The notes under the pieces were generated by a model, which was given only the letters and a program-made list of their open reading frames with translations, ran no database searches and was not told the origin of the DNA. Positions 51,401-63,900 of a stretch of DNA of 64,000 bases are shown here, piece by piece (position 1 is the stretch's first letter; every line of letters begins with the position of its first letter). The position numbers and the translations under genes were made by a program. The stretch is from Rutidosis leptorrhynchoides. Lineage: Eukaryota; Streptophyta; Magnoliopsida; Asterales; Asteraceae. The stretch spans positions 36,602,001 through 36,666,000 of the forward strand of contig NC_092340.1 in assembly GCF_046630445.1 (NCBI RefSeq), written 5' to 3'.

Positions 51401-53074
51401 AAACTTGGCTCACAATGTCTCCATTGTTCCCATAAGTGTCAAAGAAACTCATATCTTGATTAAGTAATACTTGCACATATTTTGACCTAATAACAGCAGT
51501 CTGCCTTTCTCCAGTAAGGATCCAACATGAAACCTCTGAATACAAAAGAAAATTGGAAATTGTAGCTGATAGAGTATCATCAAAGCAAAAGTGAACAAGA
51601 AACTGAACAATTAGAGTACTTACCTATCCAACCAGCAGCAAAAACACCACCTGCAATATAGATTAGGATGAGAGCAAACTGCAAAAATCGGGAAATGTGT
51701 CACTAGATGTTTCACAGAAATAAAATTCAGTGCTCCTTAACATGAACTTTAAGTCTTAACAGCTATTGTATCACTTAAGATTCAAAGTAGGTAATCCATA
51801 TTATGAAATGTAGAATGTGTACACATGGTCTGGACTGCAAATTTTACATTCATGAAGAATGAAGTACTTATGCCTGAGTATGGTGGTAAATCTTCACTCT
51901 TGTAAGTTTGTGTTGCCTAACCTCACAGAACAAGAGTTTTTTCTGTTTACTACAAATAAATTAGAGATCAATATAACTTTGATCAGCCAAACACAGTGAA
52001 CACAAGATATAATATGTGAGCATAGCATGATACAATAGGAACGTCGAAGCTTCGGTAAAAAAAAAAAAAAAAAAAGAGAACGCTAAAACTATTCCTTGCA
52101 TGACAATTAATAATAGATAAACTGGAATGCGTTTAATGAAATCTGCAAATATTTAACATAAGGCTACCGCTTTCATTGTCGATAATCCTTCAATAACTCA
52201 ACTTAATTGGTTCAAATATTCACCTCTGTTAGCAAAACATATGTATCAATGCCTATGCATATGACACTCTATATATGAAAGAGTATCCTGAATGATAAGC
52301 CGAGCAGCAGACTACTTAAATACTTCCAAGCAACAACAAATATGAAAAGTATCATGGATTCGGACTTCAGATACAATTCAAGTAGCAAACACTAAAGATG
52401 AAATCACCCTAATTTCCATTACCATTTCCCAATTCTAAACTGAACCTCACACATGACAATATATTTTTTTTTGGCGAAAAAATGATAACTTTTATAAATA
52501 CAGAAAACGTTTTCGAATAGAAAACGTTTTCGAATAGAAAACGTCTTCAACAAACACACATGACAATATAACACCTCAATTATGATAATCAATAACTTTA
52601 CGGAGACGGTACATTAAATATCTCAAGCATACAAACCTAACTAAATTAAGCAAATTTTCAAAACAGGGAAAAAAAAAAAAAACTTGATCAAAATAAACTT
52701 ACATCTTTAAATTTATCGAAAAGCACATCAGCATCCTCATGACCATGAGCCAGCAACTGAACAATTTTAGCAAAATAATGCAAATAAATCACCAGCGCAG
52801 TTCCATGCGCCGCAGCTGCAACCGATCCAACCACCATAAGTACCCAATCAAGCCTATCAGCACACACAAACAGTTTCGAAAACGGTACGGCGGCCGGCGG
52901 TGGTTCGATCTCTTCAGTTTCATCCATTTCATCATCAACTTCAGCAGGTAAAGCATCATTACTTGTCTCCGTATACGGCGAAGGTGATTCCGGCGGCTCA
53001 GATACCTCCGATACCGGCGTTAACGGTTGTACATGTGGTGGTGACCACCCAAACAAGCCTCGTTGTATCATCAT
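46720..53074 (-). CDS. ABC transporter B family, ABCB6/ABCB20 type
   Basis: Eleven exons on the minus strand: 53074-52703, 51678-51624, 51535-51360, 51276-51076, 50915-50656, 50569-50259, 50105-49885, 49806-49466, 49393-48612, 48327-48086, 47949-46720; 1,396 codons plus stop, in frame. The length and start (MIQRGLFGWSPPHVQPLTP) match Arabidopsis ABCB6/ABCB20, full transporters of the plasma membrane reported to act in auxin transport. The order is TMD1 (exons 1-5), NBD1 (exons 6-8), a Ser-rich linker (exon 9, with KEPSIKRQDSFEKRLPELPK), TMD2 (exons 9-11), NBD2 (exon 11). NBD1 has Walker A GRNGSGKSS near residue 437 and Walker B ILLLDEVTGGLD near 560. Its signature is LSEEQ where LSGGQ is usual, and it has Arg at the H-loop (IIIARR). 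NBD2 has GVSGSGKS near 1181, LTPGQ near 1286, LLLDEASSS near 1307 and a normal H-loop (LIAHR). The gene looks intact. Confidence 0.93.
52500..52552. repeat. Triple GAAAACGTTTTC palindrome in ABCB intron 1
   Basis: Three tandem 17-bp units carry the 12-bp perfect palindrome GAAAACGTTTTC, the last with one change. They lie in the first and largest intron (51679-52702, 1,024 bp). Confidence 0.85.
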
Positions 53075-53330
53075 TTAATGTAAAATATAAAAAATACAAA
53101 CCCTAACTGCTAAAACTTATGAATAACAGTGTTAAAACCCTAATTTGGACTATGAATTGTACAATCGAGAGAAATTGATACAATTGATGTTCGGTGTGTT
53201 GAATAATTTCAGCTTCGTTGTATTAGATTTTATTTTTTAATTTTTGTTTCTCTCACACACAATTTTGGTTGTGTGTGACAGAAAGCATAAAAGAGAGAAC
53301 CGGTTGTCCGAGTTGGTGACTCAGTCAAAT
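53075..53330 (-). promoter_or_regulatory. 5' UTR and proximal promoter of the ABCB gene
   Basis: Pyrimidine-rich sequence just upstream of the start. A perfect 10-bp inverted repeat TCACACACAA / TTGTGTGTGA lies at 53253-53262 and 53269-53278 with a 6-base loop. No clear TATA box. Confidence 0.4.
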
Positions 53331-55323
53331 AAGGCGTGAAAGGAGAGAGAGTTAACTCGGAAACCGAAGTTTCTTTTCCGTTAAATCATTTATTTTATTT
53401 TATCTTATTTATTTACTCCGTATTTATTATTTATTTTGTTATGAGTTGTGTAATTACTTTATGAGTTGTATACATAGTCGTACGTCTTAAAATATTGGTT
53501 AGTCTAAAGTACACCATAGTCCATAGGCTTTGTGATTCATATTGTCGTAAAGTTGTTGATCATTTATAAACACACGAGAGTTTGTTGAATATATGTTACT
53601 CAGCTCCACTGACGCCGGATTGTAACTTGTAAGGGGCAACAGGTGCTACGATCCTTCAAAAAAGTTTGTCCTTACTAGCAATTTGTATAGATTTTTTTTT
53701 TTTTTTTTTTTGGTGACTCAGGAACCCCTACGAACGAATCCTTTGTATAGAGATTAAATATGTTAAAATTCAATCTTGGTCCCATTAAATTAATATTTGA
53801 ATGTCTAGCATACTGTTTTTCAATCTATGCTTATCAAATTTTGAGAATGCATCTTTTGATTGAGTTTTTTTGACCCCCTCATTGTAAATGTTCAAGCTCC
53901 GTCACTAGTCAGCTTGTACTATTCAAATGAACATTCATTTGTCATATTTTGAATACGAGAAAAATGATTTTCAGCGTATAGACTCACATGATTATCTATT
54001 CTTTTGCTTGTGAATTTGTAGGAAAAGTTCAAAAATCATAAAAGCTAAACTAATATAGTCAAAGGTTAGGAGATGAGATTAAAAGAGATCATTAATAGTC
54101 TCTTTTTTAATTTAATTGCATCATGTTTTTTGTAAAAAAAAAGACGCACACAAAGAATATATGGAGTAATTAATAAAAACTAATTGTAGCAGTTATGACA
54201 TACTATATTTGACAAGAGATTTTAAAAATAAAATAAAAAAAAATAACCGTGGATGAAGTTTTAAGAGTTGCGTATGCCAATATTAGGCACAAACTAATGA
54301 GTTTAAGGGTTAAGTATTTTAAATGAATGTTGTTAGCAGCACAAATTGAGGGTTAATATGGGTTAACAAGCAATTTGTTTTAGACTTATTTTCATCTGGT
54401 AGCGAGTCATGAAAGATGTATCTGCTTAACATATACTTTATTACATAATTCTAATCGGTTCATGCTTTGAAATCAGGTGTTTTGGTATTAGGTGATTGTA
54501 TTACTTTTTTATATAATTCTTCACTATTGTGTCAATGTTTTTCTTCACCCCGTTTTTTGTTGTTTGTGTAATAAAAGTTTATCTTCTTGTCAGAAAAAGT
54601 GCTTTTCAGCATGATATATAAAATAGCATTTTATATGCTTCATAGTAAACTAATTTTCTGATACACCTATCAATCATCTTCTTCGATTAACTAATGATAT
54701 TCTTGGATCTTGTTCGTGAGATTGAAAAAATGAAAGATATTTCTGTATTGTTACAAGTTTTATGTATAAATCCCATATAAAACGTTTGATTCATTTTTTT
54801 GTTGGTTAAGCTCACACTCTTGTAACAGTATCCGGTGCGTAAAGAAAATCATCTCTTTTTTAAAAAAATAAATGAAAATGGAAATGAATTTAAATTCTGG
54901 CTCTCGAACGGCCGTTCACGTGAGGAATCAAAGTTGTTGATGTAGTTGTTATTCTTTGTTTTTTTGGTCTCAAATAGGTCAGTGTTTCGTGTTATCTAAC
55001 TTAACTCCTAGTTCTAGTAGTACAAGCTTCTTGATGTACGCATAACCTATATCATACTACCATTCATCAATAAATCCTAACGTATGGTATTTCTGATGGG
55101 TATAGTTTTGATTAAAAGAATGGATAAGGTTGCTAGGTGCCACAATGATGAATTTGGATGTTATCTCACATATGTGGGAGGAAGAAGTTGGAGGTGAGTG
55201 ACTTGGTTATAAAAGGAGGGCTAAATCTTCATTCCAATTTGCACCAATCAATACACTTTAAGTATTTGATTATTTCGTTCTTTATTACCCTTATTTGAGA
55301 GTTGTATTAGTTAAATACTTTGA
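53331..55323. other. Intergenic DNA, mostly unrecognised
   Basis: AT-rich with poly-T runs (near 53692-53712). The stretch 55190-55320 has a TATA-like TTATAAAAGGAGGG and downstream pyrimidine-rich sequence that resembles the U3/R part of an LTR or a plant promoter. I could not define its ends or link it to a gene. Confidence 0.4.
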
Positions 55324-55671
55324 TGTAACAACCCAACCCGTTATACAATCGAACACGCGAAATAAAAAAAAATTATAACAGTACAGTGCGCGGCGCGCAG
55401 CACCTTAGGGTGCGCGGCGCGCACAAGGCCTGTCAGCCCGCTGTCCAAAATTTCCATTGTTCGTTTAAAGATTTCCCACTTCCCGACACTTTTAGACGAA
55501 ACGCTTTTCACAACACATTATAATAGTTGAAACTCACACGATTCAATAATAAAATAAGTTTTACGAAACCGGGCCCACATATGCCGTAATACGAGTTTCG
55601 TACAAAATATAAGTTTTGACCACACTAGTTTAAATTTCAAACTACACTTTGAGCATGGTGTTTGGGGTTAA
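55324..55671 (+). mobile_element. Gypsy LTR fragment, interrupted
   Basis: It begins TGTAACAACCCAACCC, an LTR-type start, and carries two GC-rich palindromes TGCGCGGCGCGCA at 55387-55399 and 55411-55423, similar to those of the Tekay-like LTR. It is cut at 55672 by the next element; its remainder would lie beyond that element, outside the window. Confidence 0.65.
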
Positions 55672-58600
55672 TGTAGTGACCCGAACTTTTCCATGTTTAT
55701 ATATATTAATTGAGATTGATGTTTACATGATTAAATGTTTCCAACATGTTAAGCAATCAAACTTGTTAAGACTTGATTAATTGAAATAGGTTTCATATAG
55801 ACAATTGACCACCCAAGTTGACCGGTGATTCACGAACGTTAAAACTTGTAAAAAAACTATATGATGACATATATATGGTTATATATATAGTTAACATGAT
55901 ATTATGATAAGTAAACATATCATTAATTATATTAACAATGAACTACATATGTAAAAACAAGACTACTAACTTAATGATTTTGAAACGAGACATATATGTA
56001 ACGTTTATCGTTGTAACGACATTTAATGTATATATATCATATTAAGAGATATTCGTACATCATAATATCATGATAATATAATAATTTAAAATCTCTTTTG
56101 TTATTATAAACATTGGGTTAACAACATTTAACAAGATCGTTAACCTAAAGGTTTCAAAACAACACTTACATGTAACGACTAACGATGACTTAACGACTCA
56201 GTTAAAATGTATATACATGTAGTGTTTTAATATGTATTTATACACTTTTGAAAGACTTCAATACACTTATCAAAATACTTCTACTTAACAAAAATGCTTA
56301 CAATTACATTCTCGTTCAGTTTCATCAACAATTCTACTCGTATGCACCCGTATTCGTACTCGTACAATACACAGCTTTTAGATGTATGTACTATTGGTAT
56401 ATACACTCCAATGATCAGCTCTTAGCAGCCCATGTGAGTCACCTAACACATGTGGGAACCATCATTTGGCAACTAGCATGAAATATCTCATAAGATTACA
56501 AAAATATGAGTAATCATTCATGACTTATTTACATGAAAACAAAATTACATATCCTTTATATCTAATCCATACACCAACGACCAAAAACACCTACAAACAC
56601 TTTCATTCTTCAATTTTCTTCATCTAATTGAACTCTCTCAAGTTCTATCTTCAAGTTCTAAGTGTTCTTCATAAATTCCAAAAGTTCTAGTTTCATAAAA
56701 TCAAGAATACTTTCAAGTTTGCTAGCTCACTTCCAATCTTGTAAGGTGATCATCCAACCTCAAGAAATCTTTGTTTCTTACAGTAGGTTATCATTCTAAT
56801 ACAAGGTAATAATCATATTCAAACTTTGGTTCAATTTCTATAACTATAACAATCTTATTTCAAGTGATGATCTTACTTGAACTTATTTTCGTGTCATGAT
56901 TTTGCTTCAAGAACTTTGAGCCATCCAAGGATCCATTGAAGCTAGATCCATTTTTCTCTTTTCCAGTAGGTTCATCCAAGGAACTTAAGGTAGTAATGAT
57001 GTTCATAACATCATTCGATTCATACATATAAAGCTATCTTATTCGAAGGTTTAAACTTGTAATCACTAGAACATAGTTTAGTTAATTCTAAACTTGTTCG
57101 CAAACAAAAGTTAATCCTTCTAACTTGACTTCTAAAATCAACTAAACACATGTTCTATATCTATATGATATGCTAACTTAATGATTTAAAACCTGGAAAC
57201 ACGAAAAACACCGTAAAACCGGATTTACGCCGTCGTAGTAACACCGCGGGCTGTTTTGGGTTAGTTAATTAAAAACTATGATAAACTTTGATTTAAAAGT
57301 TGTTATTCTGAGAAAATGATTTTTATTATGAACATGAAACTATATCCAAAAATTATGGTTAAACTCAAAGTGGAAGTATGTTTTCTAAAATGGTCATCTA
57401 GACGTCGTTCTTTCGACTGAAATGACTACCTTTACAAAAACGACTTGTAACTTATTTTTCCGACTAGAAACCTATACTTTTTTTGTTTAGATTCATAAAA
57501 TAGAGTTCAATATGAAACCATAGCAATTTGATTCACTCAAAACGGATTTAAAATGAAGAAGTTATGGGTAAAACAAGATTGGATAATTTTTCTCATTTTA
57601 ACTACGTGAAAATTGGTAACAAATCTATTCCAACCATAACTTAATCAACTTGTATTATATATTATGTAATCTTGAGATACCATAGACACGTATACAATGT
57701 TTCGACCTATCATGTCGACACATCTATATATATTTCGGAACAACCATAGACACTCTATATGTGAATGTTGGAGTTAGCTATACAGGGTTGAGGTTGATTC
57801 CAAAATATATATAGTTTGAGTTGTGATCAATACTGAGATACGTATACACTGGGTCGTGGATTGATTCAAGATAATATTTATCGATTTATTTCTGTACATC
57901 TAACTGTGGACAACTAGTTGTAGGTTACTAACGAGGACAGCTGACTTAATAAACTTAAAACATCAAAATATATTAAAAGTGTTGTAAATATATTTTGAAC
58001 ATACTTTGATATATATGTATATATTGTTATAGGTTCGTGAATCAACCAGTGGCCAAGTCTTACTTCCCGACGAAGTGAAAATCTGTGAAAGTGAGTTATA
58101 GTCCCACTTTTAAAATCTAATATTTTTGGGATGAGAATACATGCAGGTTTTATAAATGATTTACAAAATAGACACAAGTACGTGAAACTACATTCTATGG
58201 TTGAATTATCGAAATCGAATATGCCCCTTTTTATTAAGTCTGGTAATCTAAGAATTAGGGAACAGACACCCTAATTGACGCGAATCCTAAAGATAGATCT
58301 ATTGGGCCTAACAAACCCCATCCAAAGTACCGGATGCTTTAGTACTTCGAAATTTATATCATATCCGAAGGGTGTCCCGGAATGATGGGGATATTCTTAT
58401 ATATGCATCTTGTTATTGTCGGTTACCAGGTGTTCACCATATGAATGATTTTTATCTCTATGTATGGGATGTGTATTGAAATATGAAATCTTGTGGTCTA
58501 TTGTTACGATTTGATATATATAGGTTAAACCTATAACTCACCAACATTTTTGTTGACGTTTTAAGCATGTTTATTCTCAGGTGATTATTAAGAGCTTCCG

Positions 58601-58923
58601 CTGTCGCATACTTAAATAAGGACAAGATTTGGAGTCCATGCTGGTATGATATTGTGTAAAAACTGCATTCAAGAAACTTATTTTGTTGTAACATATTTGT
58701 ATTGTAAACCATTATGTAATGGTCGTGTGTAAACATGATATTTTAGATTATCATTATTTGATAATCTACGTAAAGCTTTTTAAACCTTTATTGATGAAAT
58801 AAAGGTTATGGTTTGTTTAAAAATGAATGCAGTCTTTGAAAAACGTCTCATATAGAGGTCAAAACCTCGCAACGAAATCAATTAATATGGAACGTTTTTA
58901 ATCAATAAGAACGGGACATTTCA
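55672..58923 (+). repeat. 5' LTR of the F-box-carrying Gypsy
   Basis: It is 3,252 bp long. It is alignable in blocks with the array LTRs (for example CTGTTTTGGGTTRG, GATAGATCTAT(T/C)GGGCCT and CTTCCGCTGT) but much diverged. It lacks the doubled CACGTCA cassette, as far as I can see. Confidence 0.9.
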
Positions 58924-58925
58924 GT

Positions 58926-58937
58926 TGGTATCAGAGC
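58926..58937 (+). other. Primer-binding site, tRNA-iMet type
   Basis: TGGTATCAGAGC begins two bases after the LTR end. Confidence 0.9.
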
Positions 58938-59132
58938 GTTGGTCTTAGAGAACCAGAAAATTTGCATTAGTGTGTCTTATCGAGTTTGTTAGGATGCATT
59001 AGTGAGTCTGGACTTCGACCGTGTTTTCTTTAAAAATGATTGCTTAACATTTTTGTTGGAAACTATATATTTTTAACATATGAATATTATGTGATATATT
59101 AATCTCTTAACGTGTTTGATATTATGTGATAG

Positions 59133-59771
59133 ATGTCTACCTCTAGAACAAGTCCCATTGACTCACCTAATAATAATGAAGAGTCAAATGTAAATTGGAA
59201 TGATTTGTGGACTGATTCACAAGTTCCCGAAGAGGAACCGGAAGAAGAGTCGGAACCGGAAGAAGAATCGGAACCGGAAGAAGAATCGGAACCGGATAAA
59301 GAAATAGAACCGGTGGGGGAAATAATAAAACGGTTAAGTAAAAGAAAATCCTCAACCAACTGACCAAAGTTAATTATGGTCAATGGTGTTTCCGCTAAGG
59401 AAGCAAAATATTGGGAGGATTACCAATTCTCCGATGAATCGGATTCCGACGAGAATTCCGATGATGTTATAGAAATTACCCCAACTGAATTTAAAAAGGT
59501 AAAAGAAAATAATAAGGGAAAGGGCATAAAAATAGAGAAATCTAATTCCAACCCCGATGAACTTTATATGTATCGTCAACCCCCGAAGTCCTTAAGTTGT
59601 AACAATGACCCGGGAACCTCTAAACCACCAGGTTTTTCTAAACCAATGTGGACAACGACGGCTCGTATTAGGGGAACATCATATATCCCTAGAAACTTGG
59701 CAAAACGAACCAAAACCGAAGAAGAAGAAACGAGCGAGTCAGAATATGATAGTTGTATTCGTGTGGTGTAA
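59133..59771 (+). mobile_element. Acidic leader reading frames
   Basis: Two adjacent open frames (59133-59363 and 59376-59771) encode very acidic sequence. The first has a tandem EEESEPEEESEP repeat. The second has Ser/Asp-rich and Lys-rich parts (YQFSDESDSDENSDD, then KVKENNKGKGIKIEKS). No enzyme domain. They occupy the same place between primer site and gag as the Ser/Asp-rich frame of the tandem array. Function unknown. Confidence 0.5.
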
Positions 59772-59884
59772 TATATGGAATATAGTGTTCTTATGCTTTA
59801 TGATATATGTAAAAATTGCTTGTATTAATAAATATTTTTTTTATGAATCTAACTCTTGTCTATTTTACAGTTTAAAAACACAAA

Positions 59885-60568
59885 ATGGATAGACAACCCA
59901 ATATTTTAAGAGACCTACCCGGAGACATGATTGATGAAATCTTGTCTAGAGTCGGCCAGAATTCTTCGGCACAACTATTTAAGGCGAGATCAGTTTGTAA
60001 GACATTCGAAGAACGTTCCAAGAATGTCTTGGTTTATAAGAGACTTTCGTTTGAAAGATGGGGGATATCACATTGGGAAACCCATAAGTTACGATGTGTT
60101 TACTTTGACGCATATATTGCGGGGAACCCAAATGCTATTTTACGCAACGGGTTAAGAAATTATTTTGACTCAATATATCCGAATATTGGACTTCGTGATT
60201 TAGAAAAAGCGGCTAACATGCAACATAAAGAAGCATGTTATGCTTACGGATTAGTAATGTTCGCTTCTCACCAAAGTGAGAACAAGAACATCGGGCTACA
60301 ACTATTAAACAAAATGTTTCCACAAGTGACGGAGTCGGTAATTGGGGTAAGAAATGAGGTTTTTAGATTATTACGGGACTGTTGGACATTACGTAACCCT
60401 CGTCCCTTTGATGACGTTACAACACGCTGTCTTATCAACGGCCATAACGGTTATGTTGCACAAGACCAAGGATGGGAAGTAGTCCTAGTAAAACCAGAAT
60501 GCATGACTTGTTTCTGGACGTATGAATTACGTGTCTTTATTGCCTTTGCTGAACGACTTGTGTACTAG
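59885..60568 (+). CDS. F-box protein with Sel1-like repeat, inside a Gypsy leader
   Basis: A 227-residue intact, intronless frame starts ATGGATAGACAACCC. An F-box spans residues about 6-50 (LRDLPGDMIDEILSRVG, SVCKTFEERSKN), the part that docks to SKP1 in SCF ubiquitin ligases. A Sel1/HCP-like helix pair follows (RDLEKAANMQHKEACYAYGL, residues about 100-121). The C-terminal Cys/Trp block (PECMTCFWTYELRVF) is typical of the plant F-box group that includes Arabidopsis At2g35280 and At1g67623. It lies in the element sense between the acidic leader frames and gag, 341 bp before the gag ATG. That placement, and the complete LTR and primer site upstream, argue for a captured host gene carried by the retrotransposon. 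Whether it is translated is unknown. Confidence 0.82.
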   Translation: MDRQPNILRDLPGDMIDEILSRVGQNSSAQLFKARSVCKTFEERSKNVLVYKRLSFERWGISHWETHKLRCVYFDAYIAGNPNAILRNGLRNYFDSIYPNIGLRDLEKAANMQHKEACYAYGLVMFASHQSENKNIGLQLLNKMFPQVTESVIGVRNEVFRLLRDCWTLRNPRPFDDVTTRCLINGHNGYVAQDQGWEVVLVKPECMTCFWTYELRVFIAFAERLVY

Positions 60569-60909
60569 CTAGAATTGTCTTCACAACTATCTTGTATCAA
60601 AGTTATTGTGTGCTATATTTCATGCTTTATGTAAAATAAGCGGTATTGTAAGTTTGTAAAATATTGTATAAAAGTTTGAACGCGAAATATTATTATAATC
60701 AGTTTTTCATATAGAATTGTAGTAGTTGAATTGTATATTAGCTACTAAGTATGAACTTAACGGGTAGGTACTACCCGAATTTAAACTTATAAAAAGCTAA
60801 TATGAAGAAAAAGCTTTTATAAATGAGTTCATATTATGCTACGAAATACTATTAACTACTCTTAATATTCTGTATGATTAACTTGTTCCATTTAACTATT
60901 TTGAAGGAA
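60569..60909 (+). other. Spacer with internal PPT-like hairpin before gag
   Basis: TAACGGGTAGGTACTACCCG (60758-60777) can fold as CGGGTA/TACCCG. It resembles both the internal motif of the tandem array (31993) and the polypurine tract beside its LTRs. It lies about 130 bp before gag. Confidence 0.6.
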
Positions 60910-63900
60910 ATGGCACCGACTACTCGACACACCGTGAATATGAATGAAGAGGAATTCCGTACTTTTCTAGCTTCAAACATAGCCGCAGTACAGGCTGCGC
61001 TACATACCAACAATAACCTTGGATCTAGCAGTACAGGAAATCGTGTAGGATGCACCTACAAAGAATTCACTGCCTGCAAACCTTTGGAATTTGATGGAAC
61101 CGAAGGACCGATCGGATTGAAACGGTGGACCGAGAAGGTTGAATCGGTGTTTGCCATAAGTAAGTGTACTGAAGAGGACAAAGTGAAGTACGCTACGCAT
61201 ACCTTCACAGGTTCTGCGTTAACATGGTGGAATACCTATCTAGAGCAAGTGGGACAAGATGATGCGTACGCACTACCGTGGTCAGCATTCAAGCACTTGA
61301 TGAACGAGAAGTACCGTCCCAGAACCGAGGTCAATAAGCTCAAGACAGAACTTAGAGGGTTACGAACCCAAGGATTTGATATTACCACGTACGAAAGACG
61401 ATTCACAGAATTGTGCCTATTGTGTCCGGGAGCATTCGAAGACGAGGAAGAGAAGATCGACGCGTTTGTGAAAGGATTACCGGAAAGAATCCAAGAAGAT
61501 ATAAGTTCACACGAGCCCGCCTCCATACAACAGGCATGTAGAATGGCTCACAAACTAGTGAATCAGATTGAAGAAAGAATTAAAGAACAGACTGCTGAAG
61601 AGGCCAATGTGAAGCAAGTCAAAAGAAAGTGGGAGGAAAACGGTGATAAGAATCACCAATACAACAACAACAGCAATTACAACAATAATCGCAACAATTA
61701 TCCCAACAATCGCAACATCAATCGCAACTACAACAAACGGCCCAACAACAACAACAACAACAACAACAACAGCAACTACAACAATCATCCCAACAACAAT
61801 AATAACCGCAACAATAACAACAATCAGAAGCAACTATGCCAAAGGTGTGAAAAGAATCACTCGGGGTTCTGCACCAAATTTTGCAACAAGTGTAAAAGAA
61901 ATGGTCATAGCGCGGCGAAGTGTGAGGTCTACGGACCAGGGGTTAATAGAACGAAAGGAACAAATGGTGTCGGAACGAGTAATGGCGGAGCAAGTAGTGT
62001 CGGAGCAAGTTATGCCAATGTAGTTTGTTATAAATGTGGAAAACCAGGCCACATTATTAGAAATTGCCCGAACCAGGAGAACACGAATGGACAAGGCCGT
62101 GGAAGAGTTTTCAATATTAATGCGGTAGAGGCACAGGAAGACCCGGAGCTTGTTACGGGTACGTTTCTTATTGACAATAAATCTGCTTACGTTTTATTTG
62201 ATTCGGGTGCGGATAGAAGCTATATGAGTAGAGATTTTTGTGCTAAATTAAGTTGTCCATTGACGCCTTTGGATAGTAAATTTTTACTCGAATTAGCAAA
62301 TGGTAAATTAATTTCAGCAGATAATATATGTCGGAATCGAGAAATTAAACTGGTTAGCGAAACATTTAAGATTGATTTGATACCAGTAGAGTTAGGGAGT
62401 TTTGATGTGACAATCGGTATGGACTGGTTGAAAGAAGTGAAAGCGGAGATCGTTTGTTACAAAAATGCAATTCGCATTATACGAGAAAAAGGAAAACCCT
62501 TAATGGTGTACGGAGAAAAGGGCAACACGAAGCTACATCTTATTAGTAATTTGAAGGCACAAAAACTAATAAGAAAAGGTTGCTATGCTGTTCTAGCACA
62601 CGTCGAGAAAGTACAAACTGAAGAAAAGAGCATCAATGATGTTCCCATTGCAAAAGAATTTCCCGATGTATTTCCGAAAGAATTACCGGGATTACCCCCA
62701 CATCGATCCGTTGAATTTCAAATAGATCTTGTACCAGGAGCTGCACCAATAGCTCGTGCTCCTTACAGACTCGCACCCAGCGAGATGAAAGAACTGCAAA
62801 GCCAATTACAAGAACTTTTAGAGCGTGGTTTCATTCGACCAAGCACATCACCGTGGGGAGCTCCTGTTTTGTTTGTCAAGAAGAAAGATGGTACATTCAG
62901 GTTGTGTATCGACTACCGAGAGTTGAACAAACTTACCATCAAGAACCGCTACCCACTACCGAGAATCGACGACTTATTTGATCAACTACAAGGCTCGTCT
63001 GTTTATTCAAAGATTGACTTACGTTCCGGGTATCATCAAATGCGGGTGAAAGAAGATGATATTCCAAAGACTGCTTTCAGAACACGTTACGGTCATTACG
63101 AGTTTATGGTCATGCCGTTTGGTTTAACTAATGCACCAGCTGTGTTCATGGACCTTATGAACCGAGTGTGTGGACCATACCTTGACAAGTTTGTCATTGT
63201 TTTCATTGATGACATACTTATTTACTCAAAGAATGACCAAGAACACGGTGAACATTTGAGAAAGGTGTTAGAAGTATTGAGGAAGGAAGAATTGTACGCT
63301 AAATTTTCAAAGTGTGCATTTTGGTTGGAAGAAGTTCAATTCCTCGGTCACATAGTGAACAAAGAAGGTATTAAGGTGGATCCGGCAAAGATAGAAACTG
63401 TTGAAAAGTGGGAAACCCCGAAAACTCCGAAACACATACGCCAGTTTTTAGGACTAGCTGGTTACTACAGAAGGTTCATCCAAGACTTTTCCAGAATAGC
63501 AAAACCCTTGACTGCATTAACGCATAAAGGGAAGAAATTTGAATGGAATGATGAACAAGAGAAAGCGTTTCAGTTATTGAAGAAAAAGCTAACTACGGCA
63601 CCTATATTGTCATTGCCTGAAGGGAATGATGATTTTGTGATTTATTGTGACGCATCAAAGCAAGGTCTCGGTTGTGTATTAATGCAACGAACGAAGGTGA
63701 TTGCTTATGCGTCTAGACAATTGAAGATTCACGAACAAAATTATACGACGCATGATTTGGAATTAGGCGCGGTTGTTTTTGCATTAAAGACTTGGAGGCA
63801 CTACTTATATGGGGTCAAAAGTATTATATATACCGACCACAAAAGTCTTCAACACATATTTAATCAGAAACAACTGAATATGAGGCAGCGTAGGTGGATT

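Noticed and set aside
59885-60568. F-box gene as an ordinary host gene beside the element
   Set aside because: LTR, primer site and leader precede it and gag-pol of the same element follows on the same strand without an LTR boundary between them.
61643-62023. Thr-rich 126-codon open frame
   Set aside because: It is an off-frame reading of the Asn-rich part of gag (AAC repeats read as ACA).
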